Shown here piece after piece: positions 25,755 to 36,452 of a DNA stretch of 64,000 bases. A program made the position numbers and the translations under genes. The stretch lies in assembly GCA_020726505.1 (NCBI GenBank), contig JAHLEZ010000011.1, positions 2,294,001 through 2,358,000 of the forward strand, given 5' to 3'. Below the pieces are notes generated by a model. It was not told the origin of the DNA and searched no databases. It worked only from the letters and a program-made list of their open reading frames with translations. Source of the stretch: Leptodontidium sp. MPI-SDFR-AT-0119 (Eukaryota; Ascomycota; Leotiomycetes; Helotiales; Leptodontidiaceae). Position 1 is the stretch's first letter. Every line of letters begins with the position of its first letter.

Positions 25755-27813
25755 ATGGCGACGAAGCAGCTCCAGTCCATGCCGACGCCCGCGAGGCCAA
25801 AGAGCACAAATGGGGTCATCAATGTTACCAGGGCCAGCACTGGAGACAAACGAATTGTCGTCATCATATACGGACAAGGACAGGAGAAGATCGTGGCTGT
25901 CTTTGCGGATGTACTTGGAAAACCTTACCGGCTGGCCCCAAGTTTTCAAGAAGTGGGAGAGGACGATCATGGGACGGTCATAGGGATCGCAACGAATGAT
26001 GCAAAGAGGGATATTGGGGCCAGAAACCAGACCCTCATGGTGGCCATCAACGCGCATTGTGTGAATTTGGGAATGCCACCAGACGTCGACCTTTCAGCCG
26101 CCTCGGACTATGAATTCTTGTATACAGAAACCCCATTTTTCCGGAGAGATCTTTCACGCTTCATCGCATTTACACTTGGTCAGATCAGTCATCACGAGGC
26201 GCTCATCACGAAACCGAGAACTTATTTCATATCTACTACTTTTCCTGATGTCCGGACCGCTCTTTCGAATCTGGACATTCTATCCGTTGGATCCGATGCC
26301 GTGGAGATACGAGTTGACCTCCTGAAGGAGCCTTTACCGGATGGAACTTACAGCGCTGTTCCCAGTATGAGTTATGTGGGAGAGCAGGTCATGCTTCTGA
26401 GGCAACGGACTGAACTTCCCATCATTTTTACCACACGCTGTACACGTGAGAATGGCCGATTTCCTATGGACAACCCGGAATTGTACTACGAGTACCTTTA
26501 CCGAGCCATCCAGTGGGGATGTGAGTACATCGACGTGGAAGTTTGGTTACCAGAAGATATCAGACGACGACTGTTTGAGCAGCGAGGCAATAGTCGTATC
26601 ATCTCCGCCTTTCACGATTTCTCCGGGACTTTCAAATGGCCTTCACCCCAGGCTCAGTCCATCTTCGATGAGTCGAGGAAGTACGGAGATATTGTCAAGA
26701 TGATCACCATCATTAACTCGATGTCTGAGAACTACGAACTGGAATACTTCCGTTCGCAGATCAAAGCAAATAATCCCGATGGTCCACCCCTATCTGCTGT
26801 CAACATGGGCCAACTGGGTCAACTCTCCCGAGCACTGAACACAGTCTTCAGTCCCATCACCCATCCTCTGCTACCCATCGTAGCAGCACCAGGTCAGATG
26901 AGCGCTGCAGAGATCAACGGAGCGTTGAGTACGATGGGTCAACTTCCCAAGAAGAACATCTACGCTATCGGATCATTCCGATCAACACCACAAGCGACCT
27001 TCTTCGAGAAGTGTTTCAACGAACTCGGTCTCCCTCATAACTTCCAATCTGTCGATCGAGGAGTAAGAGGTTCAGTTGAGGCCTTCTGTCTGCAACCCAA
27101 CTTCGGCGGAGCATACATCAACCCACCCCTCCAAGCCTCTCAACCCTACATTCCACACCTCACTGACGCAGCTCGAACCATCGGAGCCGTCGACACGATC
27201 GTCGTACGAGGCGACGGTGCATCATCAGGTTTCGTCGGCGACAACGCAACATGGAAAGGTATTCGCGCAACACTCACCCGCGACTTCGCTCCATCCGCCT
27301 ACAAAGACCGTGCGGCTATCATCCTCAGCAGCAACGGCGAAGACGCAGCCACCATCATCTTCGCTCTCCGCAGTCTCAACATCGGCAAAATATACACCGT
27401 CGGCTTCAAAGCCCACGGTCCACTCGCAGCAGGCATCGAGCCATTCACGTCCATCGAGTCGGTGCAGCGTGTCGAACATCCATTCGCTATCATCTCCGCT
27501 CTCCCCGCCTGAGAAAAGCCATCTCGTCCAACCACTCCTCCGACATTTCAGTAATGGCAAGACCTACCAGAACGGCTATGGGAATGGCAGTGCGTCGCCA
27601 GGCAGAGATGGAGGGAAGGGGAAGGTGTTCGTTGATCTGGCGAATGGACCGAGGAAGAGTGATCCTCTTGCTGTGGCGGAACAGAGTGGGTGGACGGCGT
27701 ATGGTGTTGCGGACACGAGTGCGTTCACGACTGTTGAGACTTTGAGGCTGTTGGTCGGTCAGAATGTGCCGTATAGCTTTGTGAGGTTGGCTAGTGGACG
27801 GGGATTGTATTGA
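25755..27813 (+). pseudogene. qutR: Quinate-repressor-like protein (AROM C-terminal homologue) with frame break near the end
   Basis: A 585-residue frame ends at TGA 27510-27512. The conserved C-terminus resumes one base later and runs to 27813 (KVFVDLANGPRKSDPL, GVADTSAFTTVETL). One extra base, for instance T27510, explains the break; the joined length is 685 residues. After an N-terminal part without a visible P-loop, a type I 3-dehydroquinase domain follows: [16 protein letters not shown] with His287, and DIVKM with Lys315. A shikimate-dehydrogenase-like domain comes next. Its usual NVTxPxK catalytic motif reads INPPLQ, with Gln460 in place of lysine, so dehydrogenase activity is unlikely. 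This layout matches QUTR/QA-1S repressors of quinate catabolism (known in Aspergillus and Neurospora) rather than the enzyme. No other quinate gene adjoins it. Confidence 0.78.
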
Positions 27814-28604
27814 GGTTGATGGGATGGGATTAGGCTGGGTTGGTCGATGAAGATGAGGATGGGGTTGTGGTGAGGCGATGGATTTGATGGATGGAGGTCG
27901 ATGTCGTGGTTGATGTTGATGTTGAAGCCAACGGAGGGGCTCAGATCATGGAAGTGGCGTTTGTACGTGCCTCGTTGTGTTGTGCTGTGATGTGCTGTGT
28001 TGGCGTTTTGGATGTCATGTCGTGCCATGTCACTTTATCCAGCTACCTATCTAAGGAGGTAGACGTATTGTTTAGAAGTGGATCGATTGGTTTGAATGCT
28101 CTTATTGTTGTCGCTGTCGTTGTGGTTGTGAATTGTGAATTTTGTCCGTGTGCTGAGTTGACAAACCTAATGCGATAGGATAGGATAGGATAAAATAAGA
28201 TAGGATAGCACACATAAATGCATATACATAAACAAGTAACGAAGATCTCATGCAATCCAATTCGATGCCAAAGTGTGCCTTGACTTATATAATCTGTACA
28301 TACATGCTTACATGCTTACTTGGCTTGGTGCGAATTTAACCCCGTAAATATTTAGGTTGGGGACGTGGTGTGGCGGACGCTGATTTCCTGCTCTTTTCTT
28401 ACCCGCTATATTTGTCTGACCGGCCTTTTCTTCTTCGATAGAGTAGTTAAGAATAGGGATAGACGGGGATAGACATAGAGATAGATATTGTATCTAGTCG
28501 CCAAGGAGTCTTCCTGTTTCTGGGATAGCGGATGAAGTTATGAAAGGTAAAAAGAACGACTTTTATCGAAAGGGACAGCTCCAATAAATAGTGCTAGTTC
28601 AAAC

Positions 28605-28608
<4 letters not shown>

Positions 28609-28635
<27 letters not shown>
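28609..28635 (+). repeat. 27-base poly-G run
   Basis: An uninterrupted run of 27 G on the plus strand, preceded by CTACC and followed by ATTCTCGCG. Long G runs can form quadruplexes and are prone to length error in sequencing and replication. Confidence 0.95.
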
Positions 28636-29146
28636 ATTCTCGCGTGAAGAGACGGACGGGGCTCGCTCGGTGAACACTGAACACATCTATCTGTCTAGAA
28701 TGCCGCTGTGGTAAGGTTCAGAACCCGTTGCAGGTACTGTAGCAAGTTCAGTTAGCAATACGTGTGGAAAACGTCCCGATCGCTCTTACGAGAAAGGAGA
28801 AGAAAATCATAATTGAAGATTCTTTTGTAAGGGACACGGGTTTGTGGCGAGTGTGAGGTGAGGTGTAGTAGTTCTAGTTTCTCACATTTCTAAGTCTAAA
28901 TCTTTAGAGGAAGAAAAGATGACAATCAGGCATCAGACGAATTGGACACGAAGTGAGATAGATGATCTAAGTTAACGAGGCAACGCTGAGACCTAAGTGC
29001 CTGGGGCAAAAAAAAGAAGAAATTTTATTTTATTTCTATAAAGAGTTCTCACTACAGACCTCTTATGCATAATATATCAAACCTTCCAATCACCACAATC
29101 TTCACTTCTAAGCAGATCCAATCTTCTAACCTTCTCCTCCGCCAAA

Positions 29147-29748
29147 ATGTAACTCTCCACGCTCCTCGCCCTCGCCCTCGCGGCCATCGCTCAAAGCGTG
29201 CCCTTTCCATCTCCCGCAAACGAGCTCGAAGACTTCAACGACATCGCAAAATAGTCTCCCCTATCGAAGTCGCCATTTCTTAAACGTAGATAGGAAGTTT
29301 AGGAGGCAACAGAATTTCCTCTCACTTTTGATGAATAGATAATGTCCCAACCGATCTGAATGATCGAATCTCATCCATTCGCACTCAGCGCACCTGTACA
29401 TTCTGGCGGTATGTTTGGATCTCCCCCACATCCATCTCTCACCCCCTCCCCCTCCCCCTCCCCCTCATTACCAAGCGTACCTACGTTTAACACAGCTAAT
29501 TCCTACAACAAAGTGACGGCGGATATCGCTCGATGTAAAGCCCCCTTTCCCCAGTCATGATCTGCAAAATCTCTAATTCCGGTCTTGCTTTTTTATCCCG
29601 ACCACGGAGATGAGCAGAGCCGAGCTAAACTGATATCAAAATGATTAGTTCTTTCACTTACGGCCCTGGTAACTATCCTCAAATCCCAGCTGGGTTCAAC
29701 GATCAGATCTCGTCGTGGATTCGTAATCTCAGTCGCTGTCCCTGGTAA
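29147..29748 (+). pseudogene. Relic of a small secreted protein
   Basis: ATG at 29147 is followed at once by TAA. The same frame then reads LSTLLALALAAIAQSVPFPSP, a typical fungal signal peptide, and stops at 29252. If codon 2 was CAA, a single C-to-T change made the stop, as RIP or deamination would. A plausible later exon at 29653-29748 encodes SFTYGPGNYPQIPAGFNDQI followed by SSWIRN. The P.GFND.ISS pattern recalls small beta/gamma-crystallin-fold secreted proteins. The link between the parts is inferred and intermediate exons are not resolved. Confidence 0.4.
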
Positions 29749-30798
29749 TCGGAGGAGCGGTTGAGAGTGCGATATAGATAGGAAGGGAATATATAGCGGA
29801 TACGATCAATCGAAGAGGTGGGAGTTGAAATGTCTGTCGTTAACTCATTGATGATCTTTTAGTGCGTGGTGGACGAATGGATGATTGTTGTCTTTCGCTT
29901 AGCTTGGCTCTTCAACACAGCTCCTAACGAACCTGGAACCATAGGTCCGTGGTCTACAGGCTGTTTAGCGAGACACTTTCAGGCTTTGAAAACCTGAAGT
30001 CGGCAACTTGACTTAATAATTACTAAATAACGATGTAATCTCTCAACTATTATAAAGAAGAAGCGTATTAATGTTTCTTTTAACTAGATTTTTGAATTAT
30101 ATTTTCCAAAAAATACTTCGATTTTTGATTTGGCTGTGAAATGCCCCGTGGCGCACAGACTACTGATTTCAGGTTCGTAGATCAAAACGGCCCTTTGAGC
30201 CCCGAGAGTCTATCCCACCCCAATGCATTTTACTCCGCCAACCTTCCTTTCCAAATATCGCATAACAGGTATTCTCAAATTTAGGATATATTAAATGCAA
30301 TCCGAATTGCACAAAGTGAAAAAAAAAGGCTCAAGCGAAGTCAACAAGAGAAATCAGCCAAGATTAAAGTGGAGCAAGCACAGCAAGAACCGAAACCTTG
30401 AAACTCCGCAATCATCTTCCACAACTCGTCGCAGATTAATTGACAATTGTAATGAATCATTCCCCAATATAGTGTATCTAAGTGCACTGGTGAGTTAGCT
30501 TGGAACTGGTTTTGTCGGAGATATTTCTGAAATGAGAAGACATTAGCAGGTAACTCACAAATCGTCTCGATATTTTTTGCCGTCAAATCCGAATTCTTCC
30601 TGTCTGTCATAACTGACGCCCGTGTTTCATTCTTTGATTCCATTGAAGGTGAGTGGCAGTGAGAATCGGAAGGGCTGTGTTTCCTGAAAACATGCGATAA
30701 AGGCCATTAAGCCCCAGCTCTCCTAGTCCCCTCCCCTTCAACCACACTCGACTCCTGGACCGAATCATAATTTGTATTCAAATAACAACGAGACCGCC

Positions 30799-30917
30799 AC
30801 ATACGACCATAGACTGAAGAAAAAAGGGCATCCCGTCCGCTCTGCCAAACTCAAGCTTCAGATCGGTGGATTAGTAGTTGGGTGGGTGACCACCAGCGAA
30901 TACCCACTGTTGTATGT
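30799..30917 (+). rRNA. 5S ribosomal RNA gene
   Basis: The 119-base stretch begins ACATACGACCATAG and ends CTGTTGTATGT, whose ends pair to form helix I. It contains the fungal 5S core GGGCATCCCGTCCGCTC and TTAGTAGTTGGGTGGGTGAC followed by CACCAGCGAA. CTGAAG and CTTCAG pair as helix II. Pezizomycotina carry dispersed single 5S genes, in keeping with this one standing alone. The internal pol III promoter lies in the middle part of the gene. Confidence 0.93.
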
Positions 30918-30928
30918 TGTATTTTTCC
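30918..30928 (+). terminator. Pol III T-run after the 5S gene
   Basis: TGTATTTTTCC directly follows the mature 3' end; the five T at 30922-30926 fit a pol III termination signal. Confidence 0.6.
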
Positions 30929-31016
30929 TTTTGACTTTTTGTCAATTGGTCAGCAGCAGCCAAGAAGAGGCCATGCAAAAAAGGGCACCGCGACTGTGAG
31001 CAGAATTGTCGTCAGA

Positions 31017-33737
31017 TCATCCGGTCGTGTTTGAAGGCTGTTTGGGCCCAAGTATATCCTGCCCAGAGTCATCCGATAAGTCCACAGAAGTGTTGCCATC
31101 AAGGAACTCTGCCTTCTCCTGTTCCAATTGCTGTATCCAATGTTGCAAGATTTCTATACATTCGTCTGGATCATGGGTCCCATTCCCCTCGGTATGGCCG
31201 GTCCTATCTATGGTATGCTGGAAGTGTAATATGGCCTTGTCGAAGTGTCCACCGTCTGCAAAGCCTCTTCCGATATCCCAACAAGTTTGCAGGGACTTCT
31301 GGGCATATGTCGTCGACAGCCAGCTCTGTAATTTTTCAATGCATCCATCATACGCGCCAGTACTGTTCGCGTCACACATAGTGTTGGAAAACCTCCCGAT
31401 AGCCTCCTGAAAGTGCAGTATGGCCTCGTCGAATAACCCGCGCTCCACGTGGTCAAATCCAAGTTTCTCGCAGTTAGCCATTGAATCGTCGACCACATAC
31501 GATGTCCACCTCTGAATCTTTTCGATAGACTTTGAAAACCTATGCTCATCCTCGTTGTCCTCTCTCCTGGCTCGGGCAAGTTTGGCTTCGGCCTGCTGAA
31601 AGTGTATTATGGCCTCTTGAAAGAGGCCCTGATCCGCATAGCAATGACCGAGGTCTCTGCAACTTTCCAAGGAGTATCTGTGCTCGATACCGAATATACC
31701 AGTCCTAAGAATATATCTCTTTTCGTACCAAGATGCGGCCTCGCGCATGCGACTCGTTTTTTCTGCAATCTCCGCTAACTTCGACATGAGGTCCGTTCGT
31801 TTGCTGGGAGTTAGAAAATTCTCTTGGCGTTGAAGCAAGTGCTGGAGAATCTTTTCGCTTTCATCTAGGCGTCCTTGAAGTATCCCTGTGTATCCCAGCT
31901 CATAATGGTATTTGAAAGACATTTCTCTCTGCACCGCGATCAATCTGGGATGTCTTTCTTGGATGTGCCGAAGTAAAATTTCTGCTTCTGAATACCTACC
32001 TGTTCTGTTCAGTACTGCCACAAGCCCAATCTTGACCCTAAAAGTTTTAATTTTGTTGGTATCATGTGACGGATAGTATTTAGGAAGCTGGGTCTTGACG
32101 TGCAACATTGTGTGGTACAGCTGTTCGGCCTGCGGGTACCGTTTCGTTCTGAGCAAAGAGTACGCGACTCCATGCATCGCATCTAGACAACCGCTTGTTA
32201 AATAATCCATACTTGTTCAACGCCACCTGCAACACCTCCCGCCGCATTGCTTCTTCCTGCTCCCTTTCCCCAAAGCTGGAAAATATGCGCGCCAATCTCT
32301 TTCGAGAAGTAATTGCCAACTCATGGTCGGGATTGGATTTGAAGAGGCGCAATATTTTCTCGTGTAGATCTTGATGAATGGCTCGAGCTTCTGCGTATCG
32401 GCCTTGATAGTAGATGCAAGCAACGACTTCCAAGCACGCCTCAATTGTTTCATGCTGTCTCAAGTGGCGAACATGTAGCTTCGCCGTCACAATTCGACGA
32501 TACCAAGACTCTGCAGAGCCATAATCTCTCTGACGGTAATAACGGCGTGCAATCGACCACATGTCGTCCACCAGAGTGAGAATATCTGCGGGGTTTGTCT
32601 TGCTCAACCTGCGCATCTTGGCTTTGCACTCGGACTCAGATATCCGTTGCGGTTTTTTCAACGCGAAAAGCTCATATCTTGGTGATTGGGCGTGTGCGGT
32701 TGATGTTGGAAAGGGTGATATTCCAACATTTGGTTTGTTTTGGGTTACCCATTTTGGTATGGCCGGAAAGGGTTTGTTGCCTGTAGAGGGCCCAAATGAT
32801 ACGATTTCGGTTGATGTAATGGCGCAGGATACCACCTTCGCGGCATTCGGCTCATCAGTCTCCTCCATGGACTCAAAGGCTTCTTCGAGATTTGGCGCGC
32901 CAGGTGATAGATCAAGAGAGAGCGAATCGTACTCGCAAATCGCCAAGGCTCCGATAAGTCCCGTCAGCTGTGGTGACCCAATGATATCAACCATTGCCCA
33001 AGGGTTAAAGAAGTCTGCGGTATCGTCGGTAGCGAGATGTTGGGCCTTTGGATCGATGTTCATTTCTTTACCATTTGGGATGTGAGTAGTTTGCATATCT
33101 GTTTCGATGTCCGGACTGGAACTTGGCAAGTCGTTTGCATCAGTGGAAACTTGTATGTTGTTAGTATATGCAACAAATTGAATGACAAAGTCTTTAAGGA
33201 ACATACATTGTATATCTTCCATTTTGTCCTCGGCTAACTCTTGATGTTGCATTGGAATGCCGTCTCTCTTACTCCATCGTTCGATCTTAGCTTTGTCGAG
33301 CTTCCGTCCATGTATTGTCCGGGTCTCAAAAACACCATGACTGGTGGCAGTGTTGAGCAGAATTGCTTTCCTCTCGGCTTTTTTGACGTTCTTCTCAAAT
33401 CCCCACTCTGAAATCTTCCGCAAAAACTGACGTTTCCTATTGGATTGTCAGTATAGACCAATCTAATGAATTGTCTGACTTACGTGGGCTCAAAGTTGTA
33501 TTCCTGGACGATATATTTTGTCACAGCCTCGCGGGTCATGTTATCGTCGAGATAAAGGCGGCGAATGAGGGGTTTCAGATCCTCCCATTGCTCCTTCAGA
33601 AGCTCTTTCCGTTTGGAACGAGATGGGCCACCTGGTCGTGATGATACGTCGGTATGAGTAGCAGAGCTATTGTTTACGCCTTCAAGGTCCAACTCTCGAG
33701 GTAAAGCTAGCAGCGGATTGATGCCAGTTTCGTCCAT
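31017..33737 (-). pseudogene. Clr5-domain, TPR-repeat protein with a frame break
   Basis: Exon 1 is 33737-33484, followed by a 47-base intron. Exon 2 runs from 33436. The N-terminal half contains a Clr5 domain (residues about 48-105: EQWEDLKPLIRRLYLDD, REAVTKYIVQEYNFEPTKRQ, ISEWGFEKN), split by the intron. A long acidic middle region follows. TPR-like repeats then begin (YGSAESWYRRIVTAKL, GRYAEARAIHQDLHEK) and continue in a different frame from 32210 to 31017 (RYPQAEQLYHTML, GRYSEAEILLRHIQ, GLFQEAIIHFQQA, GHFDKAILHFQH). At 32211 one extra base, or two missing, is needed to join them; the joined product is about 890 residues. Clr5-TPR proteins are a large, variable fungal accessory family of unclear function. 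No stop interrupts either side, so the lesion is recent or an assembly error. Confidence 0.75.
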
Positions 33738-34700
33738 GCTGAGCGTCTTTTTTCGTAGGCAATACCTAGTCGATAAGAGCGTGCTGTATCGGATGTGTTT
33801 ACTTTTTGAGCTGTTTAGCTCTGAGCTGCATTAGTTGAAGTAAAGATAGAGAGGCAGGAGATTCACAACTTATGGAGGTTGAGGAAGTTATTCGAGGCTA
33901 CGAGCGAAGGAAGGAAGGTTGTTGCGCTTCATCACACATCACACAGGCCAATTGGAGTTTCGGCAGCGCAGCTTCTCGGTCAATATCCCATCCATGCATC
34001 TTCCAGTACGGAAGGAGGTTTCAAATGGATCTCGTCCAGCCTGGTATTTTCTTTCGCTACTTGTAGAAATTTGTAGGGAGAATCGGAGTGTTCGACGTTA
34101 TTCTATGGTTAACAGCACCTTGCCACTGACCACGATGGACGAGACCCACTTGGAACCCCCTTCCGTACATTGGCTTGCAAGGGCTCGGCTCGTGATTCCA
34201 ATCAGCAAAAGTCCCCGGCAGGAGCAGCAACTATGCTTGACGAGGCTGAATCCTACCAAGTCAGAGCCCAACAAGAGAGTCGCCTAGAGTACACCAGCCA
34301 CGGGAGTCGTGCTGACGTAGCACATGGCCCTGTAGTGATTTGAGAGGCTCTGGGTGGGTGCTTGCCTGTCGTATCTACGACCATGTCAGAAGTCCTCCTG
34401 TCCTCGCTGGCGTTGCTTCACAGGCTCTGCCCTGCAAGTGTGTGGCTTGACGAAAGTCCCCAACATCACAGTCCAGTAACTGGCAGTCTAGACCACCAGG
34501 ACTCACAGGGGACAGGCCTGCCGTGTAACTCCTAGCCTTGAATTCGTGTTTGGGAGGGGGGGTGGTGAGATCTTCCACCTCGAGGAGCAAGTGTTGTGAT
34601 CTGATCAGATCAGGAGCCCAATCAAATCTCACAGCCAGAAGTCCCCAACATGACAAGGCTGTAACCGATTAATCGCACCACATCCTTACAATGCCACAGG
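33738..34700. other. Intergenic flank of the piggyBac-type element
   Basis: No gene is visible. The motif AAGTCCCC recurs at about 34207, 34455 and 34637, and again after the element at about 35683, hinting at old repeat sequence around the insertion. The first part is the promoter side of the Clr5-TPR gene. Confidence 0.45.
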
Positions 34701-34707
34701 TATCCCC

Positions 34708-35405
34708 TTAAGTGCCAGAAACGTATGGATTTAGGTGTAGGCGCTGAGTTGCCCCGCATTACAGGGCCCGTGCGCCCAGGCGGGGGATCTAACAATAACA
34801 TCAACAAAGCCTATTTTCCCACTTTAATCTCTAAATAATCAATGCACTCATGATGCTTGAAAACGCATACCCAGATCCTACTATTGCAGGCACTCTCCGA
34901 TCGAAAGACTAACCTTTACAACAAAGCGGAACGCGATTTGAGCTAATGATATTAGAGGATTTCGACTTTCAAGTTACCTTACCTGATTCCTGCTCTCCAG
35001 AGGACCCTATTACATTATTCACTTAATATTACAACGAAGACATAATAAACCAAATCGTTTCCGCTACAAATAGTTATTAAAATATTAATTTCATCGAATT
35101 GCGCTTATTATAAAAGTGGGAGGTTTCATGATTAGGGGAGGAAACGAGTAGCTCTAGCTGAAGTTGCAGCTAATCAGGGCCGCCTAAGTAAAAGGACTAC
35201 TACTACGTGGGGCTGTAAGCAATGTGGAGTTTATATTTGCAAAAAGCCCAATTGTTTTACGTTGTATTATTAAAAATCATAGAAATAAGGTGTGAAATTG
35301 ACTGATTTAGATGAATCTTGAAAATTCAGCGGTCCTCGCTTAAAATTAGGGGCTCGCTACAGGGCCTTGCCCCCTGTAGCGCCATACGTTCCTGGTGGCA
35401 ATTAA
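34708..35405 (+). mobile_element. Internally deleted piggyBac-type element with TTAA ends
   Basis: The element is bounded by TTAA at 34708-34711 and 35402-35405. Inside the left TTAA stands GTGCCAGAAACGTATGG. Inside the right one, read in reverse complement, stands TTGCCACCAGGAACGTATGG, so the ends form imperfect terminal inverted repeats. A subterminal hairpin (CTACAGGG..CCCTGTAG) lies near 35358-35379. Decayed transposase pieces lie between the ends. Near 34968-35080 the sequence reads SPEDPITLF, a stop, then EDIINQIVSATNSY, like the start of the DDE_Tnp_1_7 domain. At 35161-35274 it reads WGCKQCGVYICKKPNCF, the C-terminal cysteine-rich zinc motif. The catalytic core is missing, so the copy is non-autonomous and dead. 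Confidence 0.8.
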
Positions 35406-35934
35406 GGGGATAGATGAACCTGAATTGGGCCTGCCACCTACCTTGCGTAGCCCTGCATGCTGTAGACATTCCAGGAATTTCTCTCATTCGTCCACACTCT
35501 CGCAAAAGTCCTCCGCATCGAAGACAAGCCTCGCATGGTCACCAAGGAGCCTCGCCACAACCATACTGACGTTTCTCATGTTGGCACCATGAACTCGGGA
35601 AGTGCAGGGCAGTAGTCCTTCAAAACGAATTATGAGAATGCTGCCACTGCCCAACTAATAAGCTTTCCTGTCTTTGGTCGAAAAGTCCCCTGCATCAAAG
35701 ATGTCTTCAGAAACAACTCAACCAGCAGTACGAGTCCAAGGCAGCTTTGCACTGGAGATTCTCCATACTTTTTGCATACCAACTCTACCACCTCGTCTCC
35801 TCAACGTAAATAGATATAAACTAGTCCCCCAGACCTGCCAGAGATGATGTAAACTTCCACTCAACACACCTTCCTTGACACTCCTACCTTCTACTAAAAC
35901 CACTGAACTCCTCTTCCAGTTTGCCAACATAACC
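35406..35934. other. Intergenic right flank of the element
   Basis: No recognisable coding sequence. The final 60 bases (CACTCAACACACC, then a CT-rich stretch) may be the promoter and leader of the small gene at 35935. Confidence 0.45.
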
Positions 35935-36452
35935 ATGGCAAATCACCACCAAGACCAAGCATCAAGCAAATCCGGCCCTTCGTCAAACGCTGAGGTATGC
36001 TGTCCACTGCTTTCGAACTGCCCTCTTGCACCACCCCCTCTTACCCATATTCCTCTCAACTACCCAAACACTGAACTAACCCAAACCTCTTCAAGCCCAA
36101 GACATACACGTCGGTCCCCCGCATCTGGTCTCAAGAGTCTCCCAACTCTCACACTCGACTCCCCTCCTCCACTGACACCGTCAACGCCAACAGCAATTAT
36201 CAAAACCAACAACACCCCACCTCCCACCACAATCCAAACCTTCCAACGCCAATGGACCGCTGGCTCGCCGAGTCCACACAAGACAGTCCTTTCAACACCA
36301 TCTCCAGCTTCGAAACCCAACCTCTGGGACAGGGCAAGCGCCAATCTGCTGAAGGAGGAGAGAGGATGGAGCGAGGTAATGGCGGGGGCGAGAGATATGC
36401 GGAAGATAATTGGAGTATGGACAGGAATGAGCAGTCTGAGAGGTGGGCCTGA
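35935..36452 (+). CDS. Small hypothetical protein
   Basis: Exon 1 is 35935-35994 (CATAACCATGGCA start context). A 101-base intron follows (GTATGC donor, TTCAAG acceptor), then exon 2 at 36096-36452, giving 138 residues. Exon 2 contains MDRWLAESTQDSPFNTISSF and ETQPLGQGKRQS. The protein is polar, rich in N, Q and S, and has no signal peptide or membrane segment. A competing unspliced frame (to 36486) reads KEERGWSEVMAGARDMRKII near its end and cannot be excluded. I do not recognise a domain and assign no function. Confidence 0.42.

Larger units (their letters stand above)
27814..30798. other. AT-rich intergenic with relics
   Basis: It contains the G27 run, a relic of a small secreted protein (annotated separately), AGGAT repeats near 28177-28210, and CCCCCT repeats near 29440-29465. 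AT content rises from about 30000 onward. The 30000-30700 part has no recognisable coding sequence; open frames there are short and A-rich. Confidence 0.5.

Noticed and set aside
25449..26057. 202-codon minus-strand frame
   Set aside because: It overlaps the start of the quinate-repressor-like gene antisense, and the sense strand shows the conserved family sequence.
32170..32220. Intron to explain the Clr5-TPR frame change
   Set aside because: The only GT..AG pair at the junction is 30 bases long, a multiple of three, and so neither plausible in size nor able to change frame.
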